Position numbers and translations under genes: made by a program. Positions 52,636-61,700 of a stretch of DNA of 64,000 nt are shown in pieces (the first letter of the stretch is position 1; each line of letters begins with the position of its first letter). The stretch spans positions 128,005-192,004 of the forward strand of contig JAEXYH010000069.1 of the NCBI GenBank assembly GCA_023451735.1, read 5' to 3'. The notes under the pieces are model-generated. The model did not search any database. It was not told the origin of the DNA and saw only the letters and a program-made list of their open reading frames with translations. The stretch is from Pseudomonadota bacterium (GTDB lineage Bacteria > Pseudomonadota > Alphaproteobacteria > Rhizobiales > Rhizobiaceae).

Positions 52636-53883
52636 TTATTGCCCGACAGCCGTCTCTACCGTATTGCCGACCGCTTGTCCGAACCGTCCGACCTGCTCGT
52701 TGTAACTGCGCCGTGTCGCCGGATCGAAGATGGCGATCGGGGTGCTAACCGCGACACTGGCTGCGCCGCCGACGGTTTGTGCGGTGCCGAGCGCCACGGC
52801 TCCCAGCCGCTCGCCAAGCCCGACATCGCTGTCTGTCACGGTCTGGCCTGCAATCAGCCGGTTGCCGATCAGCTTCACCACTTCCGGGCTTTCGGCAAAT
52901 TTGCCATGGTTCAGCCTGTCACCGCCTTTGAGCTTGGTGAGATCCAGAACCACGATGCCGGCCTTTTCGAACTCCGTGCGATAAGGCTCGACCGTCGGAT
53001 CCACCTGGCCCAGCCGGTCGATATTGCCGGAAATACGCCGGGACAGGCTGAGCGCCCGGTCGTCCTGCGACACGAAGAGCGTGAAACTCGGATGTTTGGG
53101 GCCAAGCTCGGCAAACTGCCGGCCAAACACATCGACATCGAGATCCGGCGAAGCAAGTATGACATTCTGGATTTTCGGTGCCACGCGCCCGTCGCGGATC
53201 GCCATCTGGCGCAGTGCCTCTACCGTGAGCCAGGAGCCCATCGAATGCGCCATGATCGTCACTTCGCCGACACCCGGATCGGTGGAAAGGCGGCGCAACA
53301 TGTTCTCCAGCGCATCGCGGGAATAGTTGGTGCTTTCCTTGTCGTAATTATAGGCAAAGATGCTGCCGCGCGACGGCCATGTGAACAGCACCGGCGCCAC
53401 GTCCGTATCGGAATCATGCACGATCTGCGCAAAGCGATAGACTGCGTCTTCGTAGCGATTGTTGAACCCATGGACAAACACCATCACCCTGCGGCTCTTG
53501 GGCAGGTTATGATGCAGCCAGCTGCGTGCATCACCGATCTGCATCGGAGTGACCGAAAGCGTGGCGAATTCCTTGGCAGGGTTGGCGGGAAGTTTTTTCG
53601 GCCATTGCACCTGGCCCACTTCACGCGCACTGCTGGGCGGTATCGACACCTTGATCTCGGTAAGCGAGGGTTCCTTGCCGCGTTCGCCTGAAAACAATAT
53701 GCCTGGCGTCTCGGTCGACTTGCGGGTTGTCGCCACCAGAACATCGACCGTAGATGCACCTGGTGCTGCGGCAGCCGTGGTCGGAATCAGCACGCCCTCA
53801 GGCCTTCCGGCACAGCTCGAAAGCGCGGCCAGAACAGAAACGACGGCAATCAGGCGAAACGAAAATCCGGCACGGTTTTGCAA
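52636..53883 (-). CDS. Lipoprotein alpha/beta hydrolase (DUF900 type)
   Basis: 415 residues. TTG at 53883 begins MQNRAGFSFRLIAVV..., a lipoprotein signal with lipobox LSSC (Cys24), behind a GGAG site ('ttggagttcgc'). The rest has the hydrolase core 'RVMVFVHGFNNRYEDAVYRF' near residue 140 and nucleophile 'MAHSMGSWLTVEAL' near 226. It is presumably anchored to a membrane and hydrolyses esters. The frame stays open to 54288, but that upstream part runs into repeat D and fadD and is not coding in this frame. Confidence 0.82.
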   Translation of the reverse strand: MQNRAGFSFRLIAVVSVLAALSSCAGRPEGVLIPTTAAAAPGASTVDVLVATTRKSTETPGILFSGERGKEPSLTEIKVSIPPSSAREVGQVQWPKKLPANPAKEFATLSVTPMQIGDARSWLHHNLPKSRRVMVFVHGFNNRYEDAVYRFAQIVHDSDTDVAPVLFTWPSRGSIFAYNYDKESTNYSRDALENMLRRLSTDPGVGEVTIMAHSMGSWLTVEALRQMAIRDGRVAPKIQNVILASPDLDVDVFGRQFAELGPKHPSFTLFVSQDDRALSLSRRISGNIDRLGQVDPTVEPYRTEFEKAGIVVLDLTKLKGGDRLNHGKFAESPEVVKLIGNRLIAGQTVTDSDVGLGERLGAVALGTAQTVGGAASVAVSTPIAIFDPATRRSYNEQVGRFGQAVGNTVETAVGQ

Positions 53884-54021
53884 GCGAACTCCAACAGCTT
53901 TTCCCGGCACCACAACCTGTGGGTAATGGAGCAAGAGGGCGTCGTCCACTGCTAAACGGAGGAGATGACGGCGACAAGTCACTCTTGGTTTTGACCTGTC
54001 GCCGTGTTGCAACGGCGCTGG

Positions 54022-54081
54022 AGCAATTCCAGCAAAAGCGGGAGCCGGTTTCGCGCCCGCAATTGCGCTGAAATAAAGAGC
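54022..54081. repeat. Dispersed intergenic repeat, copy D
   Basis: 'gcaattccagcaaaagcggg' then 'agccggtttcgcg', 'gcaattgcgctgaaataaag' matches copies A, B and C. It lies directly downstream of fadD (minus strand) and ends at the fadD stop. Confidence 0.7.
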
Positions 54082-55775
54082 TATCGCAGCTCCCGCCGCA
54101 GGATCTTGCCGACATTGGATTTCGGCAACTGATCGCGGAACTCTATGATGCGGGGCCGTTTGTAGTTGGTGAGATTCGCAGCGCAGTGAGCCTTGAGATC
54201 GGCCTCGGTCAGGCCCTCGTCCTTTTTCACCACGAACAGTTTCACCGCTTCGCCTGAATTGGGATCCGCGATGCCGACTGCCGCGCATTCCAGCACGCCG
54301 GGATGCATTGCCGCCACTTCCTCGACCTCGGTCGGATAGACGTTGAAGCCGGAGACGAGGATCATGTCCTTCTTCCGGTCGACGATTTTGACGTAACCCT
54401 CGCGATCCATGTAACCCATGTCGCCGGTACGGAAAAAGCCGTCGGATGTCATGACCTTGGCCGTCTCGTCCGGACGGTTCCAGTAGCCGGCCATGACCTG
54501 GGGGCCACGAATGCAGATTTCGCCGACATTGCCGAGATCGACATCGTGGCCGTCATCATCGCGGATTGCGATTTCGGTTGACGAGACCGGCAAGCCGATC
54601 ATGCCGGAAAACTCCTTCGCATCAAGCCGGTTGGCCGTGGCGACAGGGGAGGTTTCGGAAAGGCCATAGCCCTCGGTGATCTGGCAACCGGTCATTGCCA
54701 GCCAGCGTTCGGCAACTGATCTCTGCACAGACATGCCGCCGCCGAACACGAGAAGCAGCGAGGAGTGATCAAGTTTCTGGAAGTCAGCATTGTTCATCAG
54801 CGCGTTGAACAGCGTATTGAGCCCCGGAAAGATATGAACCGGGTGCTTTTGCAATTCCTTGACGAAAGCGGGAATGTCGCGGGGATTGGCGATCAGCAAA
54901 TTGTGGCTGCCGGTCGCAACCCCCATCAGCGAATTCACTGTCAGCGCGAAGATATGATAGAGCGGCAGTGCGCAGAGGAATTGCAGTTGTTCCGGGCGTG
55001 GCTTGTTGAGGAAAGCGGTCTCCAGCCAGGTGCCCATCTGCTCCTTGTTGGAAAGCAGGTTGGCATGAGTGAGGACTGCTCCCTTGGATACGCCTGTCGT
55101 GCCGCCCGTATATTGAAGAAAGGCAACATCATGCGGGCCGACATCGATCTGTTTGATCGTCGTCCTTGCACCGTCGTCGAGCACTGCCTTGAAGCTGGAA
55201 TGGCCGGGCAGTGACCACGCTGGCACCAGCTTCTTCACCTTGCGCACGACTAGGTTGACGATATGGCCCTTCAGCCCCAGCATGTCGCCCATCGCCGCGA
55301 CGACGACATGCTTCACAGCTGTAGCGGGCAAGACCTGTTGCGCGTTGGCTGCAAAATTCTCCAGGAGGAAAAGCACCTTCGCGCCGGAATCCCTAAGCTG
55401 GTATTCAAGTTCGCGCGGCGTGTAGAGCGGATTGACATTGACGACCACAAGCCCCGCGCGAAGAATGCCGTAAACGATCACGGGATTTTGCAGAATGTTC
55501 GGCAGCATCACCGCCACGCGGTCGCCTTTTTCGAGGCCTTTTGTCTGCAGCCATGCGGCGATCTTGCGGCTCTCGGCCTCAAGCTGCCGGAATGTCAGCG
55601 ATTTCCCCATGCTGGTGAACGCGGGCCGGTCGCCATAACGGGCGCAGCTGTCCTCGAAAAGCTGTCCGAGGGAACGGTGCGCCAGCGGCGCAATCTCTTC
55701 GGGCACGCCGGGCGGATAGGATTTCAGCCAGATCTTGCGCGGGTTCGTCGGGGCTCTCGCCACCTGTTCGTTCAT
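54081..55775 (-). CDS. fadD: Long-chain fatty acid-CoA ligase
   Basis: 564 residues. AMP-binding motifs 'YTGGTTGVSKGAVLTHANLL' near residue 210, 'YGLSETSP' near 352, 'GEICIRGPQVMAGYWNRPDE' and C-terminal 'RKKDMILVSGFNVYPTEVEE' and 'KSNVGKILRREL' are present, and length and order fit FadD. It activates fatty acids to acyl-CoA. Start ATG 55775 is preferred to 55790 because it has GGAGG nine bases upstream. It is divergent from the PRC-barrel gene. Confidence 0.92.
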   Translation of the reverse strand: MNEQVARAPTNPRKIWLKSYPPGVPEEIAPLAHRSLGQLFEDSCARYGDRPAFTSMGKSLTFRQLEAESRKIAAWLQTKGLEKGDRVAVMLPNILQNPVIVYGILRAGLVVVNVNPLYTPRELEYQLRDSGAKVLFLLENFAANAQQVLPATAVKHVVVAAMGDMLGLKGHIVNLVVRKVKKLVPAWSLPGHSSFKAVLDDGARTTIKQIDVGPHDVAFLQYTGGTTGVSKGAVLTHANLLSNKEQMGTWLETAFLNKPRPEQLQFLCALPLYHIFALTVNSLMGVATGSHNLLIANPRDIPAFVKELQKHPVHIFPGLNTLFNALMNNADFQKLDHSSLLLVFGGGMSVQRSVAERWLAMTGCQITEGYGLSETSPVATANRLDAKEFSGMIGLPVSSTEIAIRDDDGHDVDLGNVGEICIRGPQVMAGYWNRPDETAKVMTSDGFFRTGDMGYMDREGYVKIVDRKKDMILVSGFNVYPTEVEEVAAMHPGVLECAAVGIADPNSGEAVKLFVVKKDEGLTEADLKAHCAANLTNYKRPRIIEFRDQLPKSNVGKILRRELR

Positions 55776-56008
55776 GAGAGCATCCTCCATGCTCGTTGGC
55801 CTTACCTCAAGGCAATGGAAAAGTCCTCCACTTCTCCATCACCTATATTAGGTCATTCACAGGAACCAGAAAAGACTGGTCCATTCTCGGACAGCTATCT
55901 TACATTCACGTAAGCGTCAATTGTCGCAGGCAAGTGGGATCTTTGGAACGATTGTGAGGCGCGGAAGTTCTATTTCCATGACGAGAAACGACTTGGAAGG
56001 AGTAACTC

Positions 56009-56401
56009 ATGTTGCATCATGAACCGCGTGCAGGGCAGGATCCTTATGTGAAGGACACGCCGTCGCTGATCGCCAGCGACAAGGTCGAAGGAACGGCAGT
56101 CTATGGTGCCGATGGCAAGAGAATTGGTTCGATTGCTCGTATTCTCCTCGAAAAACGCGGCGGCCGGGTCGGTTATGCTGTGTTGAGCTTCGGCGGTTTC
56201 CTTGGCATTGGTGACGATTATTATCCGCTACCGTGGGAAAAACTGCGTTACGACGAAGAGCTCGACGGTTATCGCATCGACCTGACCAAGGACCAGATTA
56301 CCGGTGCTCCGAAATATAGTGACCTTGATGACGACAGCTTTTATCGAGGCAATGATAGGAAGATCTATGACTATTACGGCGTTCCGCCCTACTGGATGTA
56401 A
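56009..56401 (+). CDS. PRC-barrel domain protein
   Basis: 130 residues. The central beta-barrel reads 'LIASDKVEGTAVYGADGKRI', 'GGRVGYAVLSFGGFLGIGDD' and 'YYPLPWEKLRYDEEL', typical of the PRC-barrel family, with a Tyr/Asp-rich tail ending 'YYGVPPYWM'. Members in RNA processing, photosynthesis and stress are known; no specific role can be given. Start ATG 56009 has GGAAGGAG and good spacing. Its strong terminator suggests a single-gene unit. Confidence 0.85.
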   Translation: MLHHEPRAGQDPYVKDTPSLIASDKVEGTAVYGADGKRIGSIARILLEKRGGRVGYAVLSFGGFLGIGDDYYPLPWEKLRYDEELDGYRIDLTKDQITGAPKYSDLDDDSFYRGNDRKIYDYYGVPPYWM

Positions 56402-56420
56402 TCCGGTTCTTTAGCTTGAG

Positions 56421-56445
56421 AGAGGCCCTGTCTAGGGCCTCTTTT
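56421..56445 (+). terminator. Rho-independent terminator after the PRC-barrel gene
   Basis: Stem GAGGCCC / GGGCCTC with a six-base loop, followed by TTTT, 20 bp after the stop. Confidence 0.85.
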
Positions 56446-56509
56446 CGTTTGTTTAAACCTATTATGACACGTTCCCGCCATGGCGGTTTGGCCGATGGGG
56501 ATTGGTGTC

Positions 56510-57619
56510 ATGGCGGAAAAGACGGGCGGGGTGCGTGACCTGGAGCGGGAGGATCTGCTTTCCGTCGCCGAGCTGTTCCAGAAGACATTCCGGAACTCGC
56601 AGCCTATTCGCCCTTCGATGATCCAGTATCTCAGTGAGGTGTTCTTCGATCACCCCTGGTATGACGAGGAAATCCGCTCCAAGGTGTTCATCGACGCCAG
56701 TGGTGGTGTTCAGGGCTTTATCGGCGTCTTTCCATCGCGGCTTGAGATCAACGGCCGTCCCATCCGCGCGGCTTTCGCTGGCTCCATGATGGTCGACCGG
56801 CACGAGCAAAACCCGCTTGCAGGCGCGCGCCTTCTGCGCGCCTTTTTGACCGGACCGCAGGATATTTCTTTGACGGAGACGGCCAACTCGCTGGCGCTCG
56901 GCATGTGGCAGAAGCTCGCCTTGCCATTGGATATCGCCTACAGCCTCAACTGGTTGCGCATTTTGCGTCCCAGCGGCACCGCCGTTCAGGTTGCCGAACG
57001 TGGTCTGAAAGTCGCGCGCTATCTGCGCCCGGTGGCGTCGCTTTCCGATGGCCTGATCGAGCGCATGGGCGTGAAGTCGTTTCGGGCATCGCCGATCCAT
57101 GGGGCCGGACGAGTGAATTTCTGGGATGCTTCAAGGGAAGAATTTGCCGAGGCAGTGCTGAAACTGTCCGAACTCTTCCCCCTGCGCCCGCGATGGGACC
57201 AGGCTTCGCTGGACTGGTTCATGGACCACGCGCAGCAAAAGCGTCAATTCGGCAAGCCCTCATGGCGTATTGCCGAATCCCGCAATGGCGAACTGGTCGG
57301 TTGTTACGCCTATTATGGTCGCCCGCGCGGCATAGGCTGGCTGTTGCAGGCCGTATGCGCTCCGAGTATCGCCGGGGAACTTGTCGATGATCTCTTTGCC
57401 CATGCCGATGCTGCAGGCTGCGTCGCCATCCGCGGTGCCGGTCATCCCTGGCTGACGCCCGAACTCATCAGCCGCAAGACGCTGTTTTACGGTCGCGCCT
57501 TTTTCGTCGCCCATGCCAAAGACAAGAGCCTGTTGGAGCCGATCAGAGCCGGTGAAGCCCTGATCAGCGGCCTTGCGGGGGAAAACTGGATGCGCCTGAT
57601 CGGCGACGATTTTGACTGA
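56510..57619 (+). CDS. GNAT-like acyltransferase, large form
   Basis: 369 residues. The N-terminal part shows a GNAT-like fold: 'REDLLSVAELFQKTF' at the start, and the acyl-CoA site-like 'AAFAGSMMVDRHEQNPLAGARLLRAFL' (shown in parts: 'AGSMMVDRHEQNP', 'LAGARLLRAFL') near residue 91. The C-terminal half has a second fold with 'DWFMDHAQQKRQFG'. Substrate is unknown. It converges on the NadE-like gene with only 6 bp between stops, so it may belong to the same pathway. Start ATG 56510 is used; ATG 56480 is 10 codons earlier. Confidence 0.65.
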   Translation: MAEKTGGVRDLEREDLLSVAELFQKTFRNSQPIRPSMIQYLSEVFFDHPWYDEEIRSKVFIDASGGVQGFIGVFPSRLEINGRPIRAAFAGSMMVDRHEQNPLAGARLLRAFLTGPQDISLTETANSLALGMWQKLALPLDIAYSLNWLRILRPSGTAVQVAERGLKVARYLRPVASLSDGLIERMGVKSFRASPIHGAGRVNFWDASREEFAEAVLKLSELFPLRPRWDQASLDWFMDHAQQKRQFGKPSWRIAESRNGELVGCYAYYGRPRGIGWLLQAVCAPSIAGELVDDLFAHADAAGCVAIRGAGHPWLTPELISRKTLFYGRAFFVAHAKDKSLLEPIRAGEALISGLAGENWMRLIGDDFD

Positions 57620-57625
57620 GTTCCG

Positions 57626-58624
57626 TTAATCCAGCATCGTCGTAGGCTGGGCATGCAGGTAGTCGGCCACTTTCCGCTTCGAGCCGATATTGCGCCACAC
57701 CGCATCCACCTGATCCGGGGTAAGTCCGGCCGCATCGGCGGTTTCCTCGCGGGAAATGCCGTTGTCCAGTGCGTAGAGGCAAATATCCATCCGGTCGTAG
57801 GGAAGCGAGAAATAATATTCGTCCTGGCCCTGAGGCAGCGACCATGTATCGGTTGTCGGCGGGCGGCCACGGATTTCCTCCGGCACGCCGAGCGCTTCCG
57901 CCAACTGATAGACCTGGGTCTTGTAGAGATGCGCGATCGGCTTGAAATCGGCTGCGCCATCGCCGTTCTTGACGAAAAAGCCCTGGTCGTATTCCAGTCG
58001 GTTCGGTGTACCGGCGACGGCAAAGTTTAGCCGGTCGGCATGGTAATATTCGATCTGCTTGCGCGTCCGCTGTTTCATGTTGGCGGCAGCGATCATGCCG
58101 AGATAGACGTCGAGCGGCATCCGATGGCGGCTCTGCTCGCCGACCGGATTGGCGACCACCAGCCAGGAGATGTTATAGCCGCGCCCGGTCAGCGCGTCTT
58201 CAAGCACCACCTTGCAACCCCAGTGCTGACCAAATTCGGGTACGACTTGACGGATGAAGCCGTCGCGGCGGGCATAACAGCCTTGGGCGGCAAGCGAAGG
58301 CCCGATATCTTCCAGCACCGTTTCGATGCCGACCGTTTCAGCCAGAGCCTTGCCGAGCCGCAGGCTGTCCGGATCGCTGTCATGTTCGGGCATGAACACG
58401 CCGGTCACCTTGCCGGTGCCGAGTGCGCGGGCGCAGAGCGCCGCTGTCACACTGGAATCGATGCCGCCGGAAAGACCGAGCACCGCGCCGCGTTTGCGCA
58501 AATCCTTCAACACGGTCAGGCGCAGCCAATCGCAGATACGCTCGATCTCCGCTTCCGCATCAAGCACGAGGCTCCTTGCGGAAAACGCGGCAGTCTTTTT
58601 CAGTACGGCGGGGGCGTTCGTCAT
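57626..58624 (-). CDS. NadE-like ATP pyrophosphatase (NAD synthase-family), ammonia-dependent form
   Basis: 332 residues. The PP-loop 'AVLGLSGGIDSSVTAALC' near residue 48 and 'GDGAADFKPIAHLYKTQVYQ' later are NAD-synthetase features, while no glutaminase (nitrilase) domain is present. However, the region near residue 265, 'PPTTDTWSLPQGQDEYYFSL', does not follow the canonical NadE ending, and the gene is translationally coupled (ATGA) to an adenylating ligase. It may amidate another carboxylate using the same ATP chemistry. Start ATG 58624 overlaps the ligase stop by 4 bases. Confidence 0.75.
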   Translation of the reverse strand: MTNAPAVLKKTAAFSARSLVLDAEAEIERICDWLRLTVLKDLRKRGAVLGLSGGIDSSVTAALCARALGTGKVTGVFMPEHDSDPDSLRLGKALAETVGIETVLEDIGPSLAAQGCYARRDGFIRQVVPEFGQHWGCKVVLEDALTGRGYNISWLVVANPVGEQSRHRMPLDVYLGMIAAANMKQRTRKQIEYYHADRLNFAVAGTPNRLEYDQGFFVKNGDGAADFKPIAHLYKTQVYQLAEALGVPEEIRGRPPTTDTWSLPQGQDEYYFSLPYDRMDICLYALDNGISREETADAAGLTPDQVDAVWRNIGSKRKVADYLHAQPTTMLD

Positions 58625-60189
58625 GCAGCGTTTTCCTTGATGTCGGATGCGGGCGGTTCTGAGGTCGATGAGTCTGCGGTCAGTCTGATCTTGCCGGTGC
58701 TCGTCTTCGGCAGCGCGTCGCGAAACTCGACGCTCTTCGGCACCATGTAGTCTTCGAGGCTGAGTGCGCAGTGGCGCAGTATTTCCTTTTCGGAGAGTTC
58801 GGCCGATGGCTCCAGCGCTACATACGCACGGATCAACTGGCCGAAGACCGGGTCGTCGATGCCCGCGACGGCCGCCTCGCGAATGCCGGGCAGGGCATAA
58901 AGCACCCGCTCCACTTCCTGCGGGCTGACCTTTTCGCCCCGTGTCTTGATGATGTCGTCGCGTCGGCTGACGAAATAGAGAAAGCCGTCTTCGTCGGTCG
59001 TGAACAAGTCGCCCGTATAAAGCCGGCGGTTGCCACTGACGGAGGTGACGTTCCTCACGCTTGCCGGATCGTCTCGCCAGTAGCCCGTCATCACATGCGG
59101 GCCTTCGACCACAAGTTCCCCGGTGACGCCCGGCGGCACTGGATTGCCTGCCTCGTCGATCACATAGGCCTGACCGCCCGGAATAGCGCGGCCGACCGAA
59201 AGCGGCCGATGATCGGCTTCGTCTGCAGGCAGGTAGCTTGCTCTGATACATTCCGTCTGGCCGTACATCAGGAAAAGCCGGCTTTCCGACAACAGTTCGC
59301 GCAGGCGCTGCGTGGTGGAGGGCGGCATGGCGGCGGCGGCGCTGGTGATGTAGCGCAGATCCGGCAGGAAACTCGGCGCCAGATCCTGCATGCCGGCGAT
59401 CAGCGCCGCCATGGCGGGAACGATCGGAAAACCGGTGGCTCTCGTTTCCACCAGCCGGGCAAGCACCTTGCGCGGAAAGGCAAAGCTCTTCTCCAGAACC
59501 AGAGTGCCGCCGACCATCACCATCGTTAGGATCTGGGTGATGCCATAGCCGAAGGAGATCGGCAGGACACTCAACACGATGTCGCCGTCTGTGTTTTCCA
59601 GGTAGGTGCTGATCGAGCCGCAGGCGGCCAGCAGGCTGGCATGGCTATGCATCACGCCCTTCGGCGCGCCGGTTGAGCCTGATGTGTGGATCAGGATAGC
59701 CAGTGTTTCGCTGTCCGTTTGCCGCGGCAGCTCCACTTTGCCGTCATGATCGACCAGTGCTTCATACGCCAGCTGGTCTCCCGCGACACCGGCTGGCGTT
59801 GCGCCGAACGAGATCTTGAGAGGGGGGCGATCCGCAGTGCTCGACGCGGCATCCACCACGCCACAAAACCGTGTCTGCGTGAAGATCGCAAAAGGCGTCG
59901 TGCTGTCTATGATGGCGCGCAGCTTGTCCTGCTTCATCGAGGCATGTAGAGGGCAGGGCACGGCGCCAGCTTTCCAGGCAGCGAAAAACGCCACCACGGC
60001 CTCTGCAGAATTTTCGGCAACCATAAGAACCCGGTCGCCTGCTTCGATCCCCCGCGAGATCAGGCTGGCGGCAAGGCAATCAGAGAGCCGATCCAGCTCC
60101 GCATAAGACAAACGGGCCTCGCCGGCGATCAGCGCCGTCTTTGATCCGAAACGGCCGGCGCTTTGGCGAAGATGATCCTCGATACGCAT
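58621..60189 (-). CDS. AMP-forming acyl/aryl-acid ligase, ACP-loading type
   Basis: 522 residues. Class I adenylate-forming motifs: 'ILIHTSGSTGAPKGVMHSHA' near residue 168, 'YGQTECIR' near 310, 'GELVVEGPHVMTGYW', 'YTGDLFTTDEDGFLYFVSRR' and the C-terminal 'PKTSTGKIRLTA' with the catalytic Lys. It probably activates an acid as AMP ester and loads it on the ACP encoded 17 bp upstream. The substrate cannot be read. It resembles ligases of small-molecule or glycan-modification clusters more than FadD. Confidence 0.8.
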   Translation of the reverse strand: MRIEDHLRQSAGRFGSKTALIAGEARLSYAELDRLSDCLAASLISRGIEAGDRVLMVAENSAEAVVAFFAAWKAGAVPCPLHASMKQDKLRAIIDSTTPFAIFTQTRFCGVVDAASSTADRPPLKISFGATPAGVAGDQLAYEALVDHDGKVELPRQTDSETLAILIHTSGSTGAPKGVMHSHASLLAACGSISTYLENTDGDIVLSVLPISFGYGITQILTMVMVGGTLVLEKSFAFPRKVLARLVETRATGFPIVPAMAALIAGMQDLAPSFLPDLRYITSAAAAMPPSTTQRLRELLSESRLFLMYGQTECIRASYLPADEADHRPLSVGRAIPGGQAYVIDEAGNPVPPGVTGELVVEGPHVMTGYWRDDPASVRNVTSVSGNRRLYTGDLFTTDEDGFLYFVSRRDDIIKTRGEKVSPQEVERVLYALPGIREAAVAGIDDPVFGQLIRAYVALEPSAELSEKEILRHCALSLEDYMVPKSVEFRDALPKTSTGKIRLTADSSTSEPPASDIKENAA

Positions 60190-60205
60190 GGCCGGTCCGC
60201 CGGCT

Positions 60206-60466
60206 TCAAGCCGCCGCAGCCGGCAGCTTGGATGCCAGGTAGCGCGTCATGTTGGCTATGCTGTCGAGATTTTCCGGGACAATCTCGTCGTCCGCGATGG
60301 AAATACCGAACGTCTGCTCCAGAAACGCGATGACTTCCAGTACGCCGGTGGAATCGATCACACCGCTTTCCAGCAACGACTGGTTGTCGTCGAGGTCGGC
60401 ATCGGCGCGGAACAGGAAGTTTTCCGCAATAAACTCCCGCACGGCGGCGTTGATCTTGTCGGTCAT
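60206..60466 (-). CDS. Acyl carrier protein
   Basis: 86 residues. The phosphopantetheine motif is 'GVIDSTGVLEVIAFLEQTFG' with Ser39 at the usual position, and the helices around it fit the ACP fold. It differs from housekeeping AcpP (normally 'GADSLD'), so it is a dedicated carrier. First gene of the ACP-ligase-NadE-like operon; a 153-bp interval separates it from the dehydrogenase gene upstream and may carry its promoter. Confidence 0.85.
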   Translation of the reverse strand: MTDKINAAVREFIAENFLFRADADLDDNQSLLESGVIDSTGVLEVIAFLEQTFGISIADDEIVPENLDSIANMTRYLASKLPAAAA

Positions 60467-60619
60467 CGGAATAAGCCTTCCCCAGAGAGTGGCCTACTCA
60501 GCGGGTTCAACACGCGCGGCCACTATTACCCATGGTTTGACCCTGCACCAAACACCTGAATCTTTCCCTAAATCCATATTTCTACTTTGAGACATTCCCG
60601 AAAACGTTCAGGTGCCATT

Positions 60620-61573
60620 CTACAGCGCGTTAGACGGCGTGCCCTTTTCGAAATTCTCCACATGCTCGATTACCTGGACCCAAAGCGCTTGCATCGCCTC
60701 GTCACTAGCCCAGGCGACATGCGGGGTGAGGATCACATTCGGCCGGTCGAGCACGGTAAGGAGCGGATTGTCCGCAGCCGGTGGCTCCTTGGTCAGCACG
60801 TCGAATCCGGCACCGGCAATCAGCCCTTCGTTAAGCGCCGTCACCAGATCGGCCTCGTTCACCAGCCCGCCACGCGCGGTGTTGATGATTAGCGGATGCC
60901 TTTTCATCCGGCGGAATTCCTCAATTCCGATCAGGTCGCGCGTCTCTGGCTTGAGTGGCATATGCAGGGAAATGATGTCAGCCTCTTCGAGCACTGTCTC
61001 GAACGGCGTATATCCCTCGGTCACCTCGTTCGCTCCCTTGCGGCCGGCAAACAGCACCCTCATGCCCAGTGCCTCGGCGATCTGCGCCACCGACTTGCCC
61101 AATGTGCCCCCGCCAAAAATACCAATCGTGGAATTAGCCAGGTCGCGGATCGGATGGTTGAAGAAGCAGAACTGGTTGGCGCGTTGCCATTCGCCCGCAA
61201 TCACGTCCTCGCGAAAGCCGACGATCGAGCGGCGCAGTGCAAAGATCAGCGCAAACGTATGCTCCGGCACGGTATTGACCGCATAACCTCGCACATTCGA
61301 GACCACGATGCCGCGCTGCTTGGCGAATGCGAGATCGATCACGTCATAGCCGGTTGCCGTGACCGCAATCATCTTCAGCTTCGGCGCAGCCTTGATCGAC
61401 GCTTCGCGCACCGGGGCCTTGTTGGTGATGACGATATCGGCATCGCGAATGCGTTCCGCCACCTCGCCTTCCGGTGTCTTCCCATATTCGACCCATTCAT
61501 GGGAAAAAAACGGCCGGGTAATTTTGACCGCAGGACCGATCGTGTCGCGATCGAGGAAAACAATCTTCGTCAT
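60620..61573 (-). CDS. D-2-hydroxyacid dehydrogenase (glycerate/glyoxylate-type)
   Basis: 317 residues. NAD-binding 'IGIFGGGTLGKSVAQIAEAL' near residue 148, catalytic Arg/Glu/His regions 'NTARGGLVNEADLVTALNEG' and 'ILTPHVAWASDEA' near the C-terminus fit this family. It reduces 2-oxoacids to D-2-hydroxyacids. It is divergent from the LhgO-like oxidase gene with a 127-bp shared upstream region, so the two may act on related hydroxyacids. It lies upstream of the ACP operon on the same strand. Confidence 0.88.
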   Translation of the reverse strand: MTKIVFLDRDTIGPAVKITRPFFSHEWVEYGKTPEGEVAERIRDADIVITNKAPVREASIKAAPKLKMIAVTATGYDVIDLAFAKQRGIVVSNVRGYAVNTVPEHTFALIFALRRSIVGFREDVIAGEWQRANQFCFFNHPIRDLANSTIGIFGGGTLGKSVAQIAEALGMRVLFAGRKGANEVTEGYTPFETVLEEADIISLHMPLKPETRDLIGIEEFRRMKRHPLIINTARGGLVNEADLVTALNEGLIAGAGFDVLTKEPPAADNPLLTVLDRPNVILTPHVAWASDEAMQALWVQVIEHVENFEKGTPSNAL

Positions 61574-61700
61574 TCCAGCCTCTCAAAAATTAGTTCCGGC
61601 TTGCATTCGGCGTGCGCCTGTTTGAGGAATGTAGTCCTACAACATTCAGGCCGTCACGAAAGCCCGAAGAACAACCAAGGGGATCATATAGGGGGAGTGC

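Noticed and set aside
53884..54288. Upstream extension of the lipoprotein hydrolase frame
   Set aside because: It runs through repeat D and antisense of fadD; the lipobox requires the TTG at 53883 as start.
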